Below are positions 6,932 through 14,791 of a stretch of 64,000 bases of DNA, one piece after another; the first letter of the stretch is position 1; every line of letters begins with the position of its first letter. Location of the stretch: positions 79,784-143,783 of the forward strand of contig JACJWY010000006.1 of NCBI GenBank assembly GCA_020636955.1, written 5' to 3'. Source of the stretch: Thermoleophilales bacterium (GTDB lineage: Bacteria; Actinomycetota; Thermoleophilia; Solirubrobacterales; 70-9). The translations under genes were made by a program, and so were the position numbers. The notes under the pieces were generated by a model. It had not been told where the DNA came from and searched no databases. It was given only the letters and a program-made list of their open reading frames with translations.

Positions 6932-8287
6932 TCAGATAGCCGCAGCCTGAACCGGAGTTCGCGTATTGCCCGTGTCGGCTTCCTGCCGGGGTCGGACCAT
7001 CGCCACCGCACCCTTTGACGGGGCATAGGCGAGTCCCTTGAACTTTTCTCCCTCCGCGAGGCGGTTGGTCGCGGCGAGGTCGAATCGGCGGAGCAGGGTT
7101 CTGAGGACGATGTCCATCTCCATCTGGGCGAAGGCGGCGCCGAGGCAGCGGCGCATGCCTCCCCCGAAGGGAATCCACGAGTAGGTGTCGGGTTTCTTGC
7201 CGAGGTAGCGATCCGGATTGAAATGGTCGGCTTCGGGGTGAGCATTCGAATCCATGTTGGTTTCCCGGATATTGCAGATGACCCTGGTCCCGGCCGGCAG
7301 CTTCCAGCCGTCCAGTTCAAAGTTCTCCGCGAAAACGGATCGGCCGGTCATGCCGATAACCGGGCGGATTCTGAGTACTTCGTTTATCACGGCCAGCCGG
7401 TATTCGCTTTCGTCGGTACGGGCATCGACCGTAAGACGGTCCAGGACCTCCGGATGCCTGGTCACACGTTCGATCGTCCAGGCCAGCGAAGAGGCGGTCG
7501 TTTCATGGCCGGCGACCAGGATGGTCATCAGTTCTTCCCCGGTCGCCTGATAATCGACTGCCCGCCCCTCCTTCAAATCTGTATTCAGCATCAGGGCCAG
7601 AATGTCGATCCGCTCTTCGAGATCGGGGTCCGATAGGTGTTTGTCAATCAGGTTCCGGATGATTTCGTGAAACCTGGCCATCAGGGCTTCACCCCGACCA
7701 CCGGGACTGTGCCTGCCGTAATCGCGCATCAACCGTTCGGATGCGACCCGCATTTGTCCGTAACGGGTGATCGGCGGAATGATCTCCTCCAGCTGCGACA
7801 GTTCCCGGCCTTCGGCCCCGAATACCGCCCTGAGGATGATCCGCAGGGTCACCCTGTTGAATGACTTGATGGTGGGAAACGGTTCGTTGGAAGGCCAGCT
7901 GTCCATTTCGCGGTTAGCTTCGAACTCGACCAGATTCTCGTAGGAGCGCATCCGCTCGCCGTGAAACGGTGGCAGGAGCTTGCGCCGTTCGGCCAGGTGT
8001 TCTTCCTCATCCATGGAGAAGATCGACCCCTCACCGAGGGTCCGGCCCAAAGCGTTGTCACCGGCGTGGAGGATGTTGCCCTTTGCGGTGAAGACCTTGC
8101 GATGAAGCTCGGCCCCGCGAATCGAGACGGCCGGGCCGAAACCGGCGATGTCGACGAAGAAGATGTCCCCGTACTGCTGATGCCAGCGGTGGAAGGCCCG
8201 GTTGCGGGCGGCGAGGAAAAGCGCCGCATTGACTCGCTTCGGGTTGCGAGGACCGGGCGGAAGGCTGATGTCAGCGGCTGCACTCAA
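6932..8287 (-). CDS. Cytochrome P450
   Basis: A 451-residue P450 monooxygenase. Visible motifs are the I-helix AGHETTASSLAW with the oxygen-activating Thr pair, the K-helix EVLR (ExxR), and the haem loop FGGGMRRCLGAAF with the Cys ligand near residue 381. The frame stays open far upstream, but that part lies over the preceding SDR gene; a TTG at 8287 that overlaps the SDR stop in a TTGA gives a normal-length protein starting SAAADISLPPGPR. It is the last gene of a BVMO-SDR-P450 operon, so it probably hydroxylates the substrate of that pathway, with redox partners encoded elsewhere. Confidence 0.9.
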   Translation of the reverse strand: MSAAADISLPPGPRNPKRVNAALFLAARNRAFHRWHQQYGDIFFVDIAGFGPAVSIRGAELHRKVFTAKGNILHAGDNALGRTLGEGSIFSMDEEEHLAERRKLLPPFHGERMRSYENLVEFEANREMDSWPSNEPFPTIKSFNRVTLRIILRAVFGAEGRELSQLEEIIPPITRYGQMRVASERLMRDYGRHSPGGRGEALMARFHEIIRNLIDKHLSDPDLEERIDILALMLNTDLKEGRAVDYQATGEELMTILVAGHETTASSLAWTIERVTRHPEVLDRLTVDARTDESEYRLAVINEVLRIRPVIGMTGRSVFAENFELDGWKLPAGTRVICNIRETNMDSNAHPEADHFNPDRYLGKKPDTYSWIPFGGGMRRCLGAAFAQMEMDIVLRTLLRRFDLAATNRLAEGEKFKGLAYAPSKGAVAMVRPRQEADTGNTRTPVQAAAI

Positions 8288-9195
8288 TGGTGAGCCGGTT
8301 GCGACTCGCGGGCCGGTTTCTTCGCCTGGGGTGGGATGCCGCGGGCCTCGAGTTCCTTTTCGAAGCGGCGCTGGAACAGGCCGAAAGCCTTCGGCCAGCG
8401 CCGGGGCGCGAGTCGAACCAGGGCGTCCAGAAGCCTGGCATCGTTGCCGACCAGGACCCGGGGGTTGTTTGCTTCGACCCCGTTGATCACGATCTCGGCC
8501 GCGCGGGAAGGCTCCATCTTGAGCAGCTTCTCGTTGTAGTAGCGGGTTCGCTCCTCGTGCTCGGGGGTTACCTCCTGTCCCGTGTCCTTGGCCCACTTCA
8601 GGGCCGAGTCGGCGATCGCCGTCTTGATGCCTCCGGGATGGACCACGGTGGTCCTGACCGGATGCTCCTCCGCCTTGAGGTCGAATGCGATCGACTCGGT
8701 GAAACCGCGAACCGCAAACTTGCTGGAGCAATAAGCACTGAGCCCCTCCTGGGCCATGATCCCGTTGAGGCTCGAAACGTTGACGATGTGGCCGTCACCC
8801 GAGGCGATCAGATGCGGCAGGAACTCCTTGGTCCCGTTTATCACGCCCCAGAAGTTCACGTTCATGATTCGCTCGTAACGGTCATAGTCGAATTCGGTGA
8901 CCGGTCCGTTGTCGGCGATGCCGGCGTTGTTGTAGATCTGGTGAACCCGGCCGAAGCGGTCGGCGATCTCGCCGGCGTAAACGGCAACGGCTTCCCGGTC
9001 ACTGACGTCCAGCGCCGCAGCGTGGACCTCGGTGCCGCCGCCTATCAGGGAGGCTGTCTCCTCGGCCGCTTCAAGCCTGATGTCGCTGACCCCGACCGCT
9101 CTCGCTCCCCGCTTCGCCAACTCAAGGGCGAGGGCCCGGCCAATACCGGACCCCGCTCCTGTTACAACACAGACCTTGTCTCTAACCTGGCTCAA
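8284..9195 (-). CDS. Short-chain dehydrogenase/reductase (SadH-like)
   Basis: A 303-residue classical SDR. The nucleotide-binding TGAGSGIG is near residue 13, NNAG follows, and the catalytic YCSSK sits in SAYCSSKFAVRGF. The length and the C-terminal region resemble actinobacterial SadH-type SDRs found beside MymA/EthA monooxygenases. Its TTG start overlaps the BVMO stop (TTGA), and its own stop overlaps the P450 TTG start in the same way. Likely oxidises an alcohol to the ketone used by the BVMO, or reduces a product. Confidence 0.88.
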   Translation of the reverse strand: MSQVRDKVCVVTGAGSGIGRALALELAKRGARAVGVSDIRLEAAEETASLIGGGTEVHAAALDVSDREAVAVYAGEIADRFGRVHQIYNNAGIADNGPVTEFDYDRYERIMNVNFWGVINGTKEFLPHLIASGDGHIVNVSSLNGIMAQEGLSAYCSSKFAVRGFTESIAFDLKAEEHPVRTTVVHPGGIKTAIADSALKWAKDTGQEVTPEHEERTRYYNEKLLKMEPSRAAEIVINGVEANNPRVLVGNDARLLDALVRLAPRRWPKAFGLFQRRFEKELEARGIPPQAKKPARESQPAHH

Positions 9196-10703
9196 ACCGG
9201 AATCTCCTCCTCGACCTCGGACTTCCGTTCGCTTCGACGGAACTCCATGTACTCATCAGCGACATTACCTTCCCTGAGGAATCGCGAATCCTTGGCATAG
9301 TTCTGGGCCAGGTACCACGGCTCCTCCGTGCCCTGCTTGGGCAGGCTGTCGAGAGCCCTGAGCACGTAGCCGGCCGGGAAGTCCAGCAGCGGAATTCGCT
9401 TCATCCGTGGATCGGTGACTCTGGCGACGGCAATATCGGCACCGACCTGGTCCATGTGGCCGAGCAGCCGGCAGAAGTACTCGCAGACCAGATCGATCTT
9501 CAGGGTCCAGGACGAATTCGTGTACCCGACCGCGAAGACCAGGTTGGGAACGTCGCTGAGCATCATGCCCTTGTAGGCGACCGATTCCGGCGCATCGAAT
9601 GCCTCGCCGTCGATCTCCACCTCGATGCCGCCGAAGAGCTGGACGTTGAGGCCGGTCGCGGTGATCACGATGTCGGCATCCAGCTGTTGGCCCGACTCCA
9701 GGCGAATTCCGGCCTGGTTGAAGGTCTCGATCCGGTCGGTCACCACCGTGGCCGACCCGTTGCGGATCGACTTGTAGAGATCGCCGTTGGGCACCGCGCA
9801 GAGGCGCTGGTCCCAAGGGTCATAGGTCGGGTTGAAATGGACATCGACATCGCAGCCAGAACCCTCAAGTTCCTTACGGTTCACGCGACGGATGAAGGCG
9901 CGGGCTGCCTTCGGGAACCTCTGGCTGAACTGGTAGACGAACTTCTGACGCAGGATGTTCTTGCGGCGGATCAACCGGTAGGCGCGCTGGTCGCCGATCC
10001 AGCGTCTGAGCGCGAGGCCGAGCCGGTCCTTTTCGGGTACCGGCAGGATGTAGGTCGGCGAGCGCTGCAGCATGGTCACGTGCTCGGCCTCTTTGGCCAG
10101 TTCAGGCAGGAGTGTGACTGCGGTGGCGCCACTGCCGATGATCACTACCTTCTTGTCGGCGAAATCCAGGTCCTCGGGCCAGTGCTGCGGATGAATTACC
10201 TGGCCGGCGAAGTCGGCGAGACCATCGAAATGCGGCATGTAGCCCTGGTCGTAGCGGTAGTAGCCGGTGGCCGCGAAAATCCACTTCGCTCTCATCTCAA
10301 AGCTTTCGCCAGTGTCCGCTAACTCGACGGTCAGCGTCCAGCGGGCCTCTTTGGTGGACCATTCTGCGCGCTTCACTTTGTGGCCGTAACGGATCTTCCG
10401 GTCGATGCCGTTTTCGACTGCGGTCTCGTTGATGTAGGCCTTGATCGCGGGGCCGTCGGCGATCGCTTTTTCATCGGTCCAGGGCTTGAACTGATAGCCG
10501 AAGGTGTAAAGGTCCGAGTCGGAACGGATCCCCGGATACCGGAAAAGATCCCAGGTGCCGCCAAGATCGGCACGAGACTCGAGGATTGCGTAGCTCTTGC
10601 CCGGATGCTCCTTCTGGAGGTGGTAGGCAGCGCCAATACCAGAGACGCCGGCACCGATGATCAAGACGTCGAGTTCATCCTGCGGGTTTTCCATGTGATT
10701 CAT
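9192..10703 (-). CDS. Baeyer-Villiger monooxygenase, EthA/MymA-like
   Basis: A 503-residue class B flavoprotein. The FAD site LIIGAGVSGIGAA is near the start, the NADPH site VIIGSGATAVTLLPEL in the middle, and the BVMO fingerprint FAGQVIHPQHWP is complete. RYPGIRSDSDLYTFGYQFK, CAVPNGDLYKSI and YTNSSWTLKIDL closely follow mycobacterial EthA and MymA. The family inserts oxygen next to ketones or oxidises sulfur. ATG 10703 is chosen because AAGGA precedes it at good spacing and it starts just before the conserved part. First gene of a three-gene operon facing a PucR regulator. Confidence 0.9.
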   Translation of the reverse strand: MNHMENPQDELDVLIIGAGVSGIGAAYHLQKEHPGKSYAILESRADLGGTWDLFRYPGIRSDSDLYTFGYQFKPWTDEKAIADGPAIKAYINETAVENGIDRKIRYGHKVKRAEWSTKEARWTLTVELADTGESFEMRAKWIFAATGYYRYDQGYMPHFDGLADFAGQVIHPQHWPEDLDFADKKVVIIGSGATAVTLLPELAKEAEHVTMLQRSPTYILPVPEKDRLGLALRRWIGDQRAYRLIRRKNILRQKFVYQFSQRFPKAARAFIRRVNRKELEGSGCDVDVHFNPTYDPWDQRLCAVPNGDLYKSIRNGSATVVTDRIETFNQAGIRLESGQQLDADIVITATGLNVQLFGGIEVEIDGEAFDAPESVAYKGMMLSDVPNLVFAVGYTNSSWTLKIDLVCEYFCRLLGHMDQVGADIAVARVTDPRMKRIPLLDFPAGYVLRALDSLPKQGTEEPWYLAQNYAKDSRFLREGNVADEYMEFRRSERKSEVEEEIPV

Positions 10704-10797
10704 TTCGGGATCCTTCTGGTAGGTCGCCGGGTAACACAATGGTCCCCGTCCGTTCGCCCGCTGGCAACGTTGGAAAATCCAGACCTCGGTGATTTCC

Positions 10798-10812
10798 TGT
10801 GCGAAATGCACA
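10798..10812. promoter_or_regulatory. Inverted repeat between the BVMO operon and pucR-like gene
   Basis: TGTGC-GAAAT-GCACA is a perfect 5-base-arm inverted repeat in the 181-base divergent spacer, a candidate regulator site. The rest of the spacer shows no other clear signal. Confidence 0.35.
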
Positions 10813-10872
10813 TGAACTCGGCAAAGTACGCATCTTCAGGCGCGCGACACGTGATTTACGCCTAGCCGGGGG

Positions 10873-10878
10873 TAGTCT
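10873..10878 (+). promoter_or_regulatory. -10 element TAGTCT, leaderless-type promoter
   Basis: TAGTCT lies 6 bases before the ATG of the PucR-family regulator (10885). Confidence 0.55.
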
Positions 10879-10884
10879 GCATTC

Positions 10885-12090
10885 ATGTCATGGCCAAAGC
10901 CCTCGCCCCGCATTGCCGAGCTGATCCGCAACTGTGTAAACCGGCTGCTGGAGGATTCTCAAAGCGTGATCGCCGCGGTCAACGAGGCGAGCATTCCGGC
11001 CGAGGTTGCCGGTGCGGGCAGCGATCCGGTGCTGCTGCGCAACTACCGGCGGATCAACGAAGCCACGGTGCTCCAGTGGGCCGAGGCGAATCTGAGAGAC
11101 CCGGGTTGCGAGGTTCCCCCGTACTCCGGATCGGAAATAACCGCCCTGACCAGGGACCTGGTCCGGCGGGGCCTCGATTCGAACGCGCTCGAGCCTTACC
11201 GGGCCGGTCAGAACATCACCTGGCAGAAGTGGATGGAAGTCGCTTTCGAGGAAACCGACGACACCGACGAGTTGCGGGAGCTGCTCGAAGTGTCGGCGCG
11301 ATCCATCTTTGACTACGTGGACAAGACGATGATGCTGACCGCGGAGCGTATCCAGGAACAGCGGGAGGAGCTCAACCAGACCGGCGCCGAAAGGCTCGAG
11401 ACAGTAGTCCTCCTGCTCGAGGGCAATCCGATCGATCCGCATCAGGCCGCGGCCCGTCTCAATTACAGCTTTGACGGAACCCAGCTCGCGGCGGTGATCT
11501 GGCAGGACGAAACACCCGAAACGGACGCGCTCGAGGTGGCGGCCGAGAGGCTGAAGGCCGCGTCGGGCTCGTCAAGCCTCCTCGCCGTCCACGCGACCAG
11601 TGCTGCGCTCTGGGTGTGGGTGAAGCCGGCCAGAGAACTCGCGGAAATCGAGGCCGGGCTCGCCGATGGAGGTCGGGTCCGTTTCGCGCTGGGCACCCCG
11701 CTGAGCGGTCTCGCCGGATTTCGACAGAGCCACGCCGATGCTTCCGAGGTGCAGCGACTGGTGCTGCGGCTCGGTTCCCGACTGGAAGTCGCGCGTTACA
11801 ACCAGATGAAGGTCGTGGCGCTGCTTACTCACGACGATCAACGGGCATCCAGGTTCCTCACGGAAACCCTGGGCGGGCTGGTCGAGGGGCCGGAGAACCT
11901 CAAGGAGACTCTCCGCGTCTACCTGAGGAACCAGTCCAATGCGACCAGAACGGCGGAACTCCTCTTCGCGCACCGGAACACCGTCCTGGCCCGGATCGCC
12001 AGGGCCGACGAGCTGCTCCCCTCCCCTCTCTCCGAATCATCCTTCGAGGTAGCCGCGGCTCTGGAAATCCACCACTGGCGCGAGAGTTGA
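10885..12090 (+). CDS. PucR/CdaR-family transcriptional regulator
   Basis: A 401-residue regulator. The C-terminal 60 residues (LKETLRVYLRNQSNATRTAE, then AHRNTVLARIARADELL) form the PucR_C helix-turn-helix. A GGDEF-like middle domain covers about residues 165-280, and the N-terminal half is a helical sensor region. Members activate purine, amino-sugar or catabolic genes in response to substrate. It is divergent from the BVMO-SDR-P450 operon, which is its most likely target. Confidence 0.85.
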   Translation: MSWPKPSPRIAELIRNCVNRLLEDSQSVIAAVNEASIPAEVAGAGSDPVLLRNYRRINEATVLQWAEANLRDPGCEVPPYSGSEITALTRDLVRRGLDSNALEPYRAGQNITWQKWMEVAFEETDDTDELRELLEVSARSIFDYVDKTMMLTAERIQEQREELNQTGAERLETVVLLLEGNPIDPHQAAARLNYSFDGTQLAAVIWQDETPETDALEVAAERLKAASGSSSLLAVHATSAALWVWVKPARELAEIEAGLADGGRVRFALGTPLSGLAGFRQSHADASEVQRLVLRLGSRLEVARYNQMKVVALLTHDDQRASRFLTETLGGLVEGPENLKETLRVYLRNQSNATRTAELLFAHRNTVLARIARADELLPSPLSESSFEVAAALEIHHWRES

Positions 12091-12109
12091 ACCGCCCCGT
12101 CCGGGCGGG

Positions 12110-12754
12110 CTAGCCGGCAGACGGAACCGGAAGGTCCCGCTGCGAGATCTCGGCTGCCTCTGCGGCCGGTACGCCCAACATCCTCAACACCATCTCGGCG
12201 TGGTGCTGGTCGGCGTTCTCGGCAACGCTCCCTTCAAGGATCGCCCGGGTCGCCCCCAGCAGAGCGCCGCCGCTCGCGTTGATGGTGAGGATCGGATCGG
12301 CAGTCGAGAACCTTCCGGCCTCGACACCGGCCAGCAGGTCCCGAAGGGCCCGGGGGGCGAGCGTGCCGGCCAGGAGACGATGAGAGGCATCGAGCTGGAT
12401 CATCAGCCAGCCCCAGATCGGGTCCGTGCTGGCGAGGCGGAGGAAATACCGGTGAGCGATCGAGACCACCTCGGCGGGATCGTCGAGACCGGCTGTCAGC
12501 TGATCTACGGCCGAGGCCTGGAGTTCGGTCATCTCGTCGATCACAGCCTCGACGATCTGATTCTTGTCGGCGAAGTGGTTGTAGAAGGAACCAAATCCGA
12601 CGTCAGCCGCATCGGTGATTTCCTGAATGCGGGTCGCCTCGACCCCCTGACGGGAAAAGAGCTCGCGGGCGGCGTCCATCAGCCGGCGCCTGGTCCGTTC
12701 TTTCCGGCGTGCTCCCCGGTCCGGTTCGGAGGTTGTTTCCTGCGGCGGTGTCAC
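12110..12754 (-). CDS. TetR-family repressor
   Basis: A 214-residue TetR regulator. RRKERTRRRLMDAARELFSR then IQEITDAADVGFGSFYNHF is the standard HTH domain, with the ligand domain after residue 70. It shares layout and wording (GFGSFYNHFADK, LASTDPIWGWLM, ALLGATRAILEG) with the TetR at 21325 and is probably its paralogue. It is divergent from the metallo-hydrolase/dioxygenase/hydroxylase operon. GTG start, leaderless-type promoter TACGAT. Confidence 0.88.
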   Translation of the reverse strand: MTPPQETTSEPDRGARRKERTRRRLMDAARELFSRQGVEATRIQEITDAADVGFGSFYNHFADKNQIVEAVIDEMTELQASAVDQLTAGLDDPAEVVSIAHRYFLRLASTDPIWGWLMIQLDASHRLLAGTLAPRALRDLLAGVEAGRFSTADPILTINASGGALLGATRAILEGSVAENADQHHAEMVLRMLGVPAAEAAEISQRDLPVPSAG

Positions 12755-12760
12755 GGGGCG

Positions 12761-12766
12761 ATCGTA
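12761..12766 (-). promoter_or_regulatory. -10 element TACGAT, leaderless-type promoter
   Basis: Minus-strand TACGAT is 6 bases before the GTG start (12754) of the TetR gene. In the same spacer TGAAA and TTTCA form a short inverted repeat (about 12805-12821), a weak operator candidate. Confidence 0.5.
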
Positions 12767-12878
12767 GCATCAGCAGGTTCAGACAGATGGAAATATCATA
12801 GTTGATGAAATCGTCAGTTTCAGCTACTCTGTCTCCGGGAGTTGCGTTCATCTGACCACGGGAGGACTGGAGAAAGAA

Positions 12879-13892
12879 ATGGCTACTACTCGCAGGGAAA
12901 TGCTCGTGGCAGCTGCAGGGGGCTTGCTGACCGCCGGGCTGGGCGGCATGCTCGTCAACGCGCCAAGGGCGTCAGGAGAGACCGAAATTACTCCGGTGAT
13001 CTCGAAAGGCCGAACCAAGATCGTGATCCTCGGTTCCCAGGGCGGTCAGCAGATCTCCCAGCTCACCGGCGCCGGGGTGCGGTGCGGCACCTCGGTCCTG
13101 ATCGACGTTGACGGCGTGCTCACGATTCTTGACTGTGGCTGCGGCAGCACCCACCGGATCGCCGAAGCGGGCTACGACCTCAATCAAGTTCGCAACATCA
13201 TCATCACCCACTACCACCAGGACCATGTCGCCGAACTCGGTTCGATGGCCTCCTTCGCCTGGTCGACGGGACGCAACGGGCTCGACAAGAAGCGCCGCCT
13301 GGACGTCTACGGGCCGACTGGCACCAAGCGTTACGAAAAGGGCTTTAAGCAGTCAGTGTGGCTATCGATCAACGACCAGCAGACGAAGCTGGGGCAGCGT
13401 CCCTACTTCAACAAGTTCGCGTTCTGGCATGAGTTCAAGCCGCCGCTTCACACGAAGAAGATCTTTTCCTCCGGTAAGTGGGACATCCGGGCGACCAGGG
13501 TCAAGCACGGCGGCATGCCGGCAGTCGGCTACCGGATCCGGACCCCCGATGTCGACATGGTCTTCAGCGGCGATCGCGGCCGGAAGGGCGACAATTTCGC
13601 TTCCTTTGCCAAAGGTGCCGATGTCCTTTTCCACGAGATCATCGCCGAGGGCCTGGTAGTCAGCAACCTGACTGCCCAGGGGCAGGCGAAGAGCTTCATC
13701 AGCCATCTGGTCAACGACCACTGCAACCCGGAGACCGTAGGCCGCGTTGCGACCAAGGCGGGAGTCGGAACACTTGTCCTGTACCACCTGATCCCGGGCA
13801 ACCCCGGACTGGTCGACGCCTTCTGGAAGGGTCAGGTCGCGCCCTACTATGACGGCGAAGTAATCGTGGCACGCGATTTGATGGTGGTCTGA
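12879..13892 (+). CDS. Exported metallo-beta-lactamase-fold hydrolase
   Basis: A 337-residue MBL-fold enzyme with a twin-arginine-like leader (TTRREMLVAAAGGLLTAGLG), so probably exported folded by Tat. The metal site ITHYHQDH gives H111, H113, D115 and H116; later KHGGMPAVG and FSGDRG supply further ligands, and the order matches RNase Z/arylsulfatase-like MBL proteins. It heads an operon with an extradiol dioxygenase and an FAD hydroxylase. It may release a phenol from an ester or sulfate outside the cytoplasm. A GGAGAAAG ribosome site precedes the ATG. Confidence 0.8.
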   Translation: MATTRREMLVAAAGGLLTAGLGGMLVNAPRASGETEITPVISKGRTKIVILGSQGGQQISQLTGAGVRCGTSVLIDVDGVLTILDCGCGSTHRIAEAGYDLNQVRNIIITHYHQDHVAELGSMASFAWSTGRNGLDKKRRLDVYGPTGTKRYEKGFKQSVWLSINDQQTKLGQRPYFNKFAFWHEFKPPLHTKKIFSSGKWDIRATRVKHGGMPAVGYRIRTPDVDMVFSGDRGRKGDNFASFAKGADVLFHEIIAEGLVVSNLTAQGQAKSFISHLVNDHCNPETVGRVATKAGVGTLVLYHLIPGNPGLVDAFWKGQVAPYYDGEVIVARDLMVV

Positions 13893-13912
13893 GTCGAGTT
13901 GAGGAGAAAGAA

Positions 13913-14791
13913 GTGATCAGCGAACGGGTAGGACATATGGCGATCCGGGTGCCCGACCTGGATGAAGCAGTTGACTTTTACCAGGACATCCTGGGGCTGG
14001 TCGAAACGGAACGCGACGGCGGAACTTCGTACATGACCTGCAATGAGCGCCACCACGAACTGATCCTGATCCAGGACGAAGGAGTGCGGGGATACGAATA
14101 CGTGGGACTCGAGGTTCCGGACGCCGAAACGCTGGAGAAGGCCAGGTCGCTGGTCTACCGGGCCGGCGGGGAGCTGATCGGGCGCACCTATGACGGTGAG
14201 CCGGGGGTCGACCGGGCCGCCCTCCTCCGGGGACCGGATGGTCATATCTACAAGCTTTTCGTCGGCATGGAGGAAACCGGTCCGCTGCCCGAGGGTGACC
14301 GGGTCGAAAGGTTCGAGCACTACTCGTTCAAATCCCGCAACCTGGGCAAGAGCGAGAGGTTCATCCAGGAAGCGCTCGGGTTCCGCTTCTCGGACCGGCT
14401 CGGCCGGAACGCAAGCTGGTGGCATTGTGAGTCCCTCCATCACGGTATGGCCTTCGTCTTCGCGCCGAAGCCGGAGCTCTCCCACTACGCATTCACCGGC
14501 ACCGACCTCAACGCGATCGGTCGTATAGCCGACCGGCTTCGTGCCCGAGGTCAGAGGGCGATCTGGGGACCGAGCCGTCACGGCCCCGGCAACAACCTCT
14601 TCCTGTATTTCCACGACACCGCCGGGGCGATGATCGAAATCTGCGCCGACCTCGCCCTGATGCCGCCGGAAGGCGATTACGCCGCCCGCCAATGGACCGG
14701 CGGCCTGAAGGACATCAACCAGTGGGGCGGCCTCCCCCCGCTCCGCTTCATCCTGACCGGATTCCCGATCGCGGACATCCATGGCAGCTGA
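13913..14791 (+). CDS. Type I extradiol (catechol-cleaving) dioxygenase, copy A
   Basis: A 292-residue two-module VOC protein of catechol 2,3-dioxygenase type. The second module has the 2-His-1-carboxylate iron site: H136 (RFEHYSFK), H191 (ELSHYAF) and E242 (GAMIEICAD). H223 in GPSRHGPGNN may be an active-site base, and a Tyr is seen near 232. Such enzymes cleave catechols beside the hydroxyls to yellow semialdehydes. GTG start with AGGAGAAAG upstream, 20 bases after the MBL gene; overlaps the hydroxylase gene by 11 bases. Strong paralogue of the protein at 18580. Confidence 0.85.
   Translation: MISERVGHMAIRVPDLDEAVDFYQDILGLVETERDGGTSYMTCNERHHELILIQDEGVRGYEYVGLEVPDAETLEKARSLVYRAGGELIGRTYDGEPGVDRAALLRGPDGHIYKLFVGMEETGPLPEGDRVERFEHYSFKSRNLGKSERFIQEALGFRFSDRLGRNASWWHCESLHHGMAFVFAPKPELSHYAFTGTDLNAIGRIADRLRARGQRAIWGPSRHGPGNNLFLYFHDTAGAMIEICADLALMPPEGDYAARQWTGGLKDINQWGGLPPLRFILTGFPIADIHGS

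Noticed and set aside
8288..8731. Upstream open frame extending the P450 to about 599 residues
   Set aside because: It runs antisense-free but over the SDR gene in another frame, lacks P450 similarity, and the TTGA overlap gives a normal-length protein.
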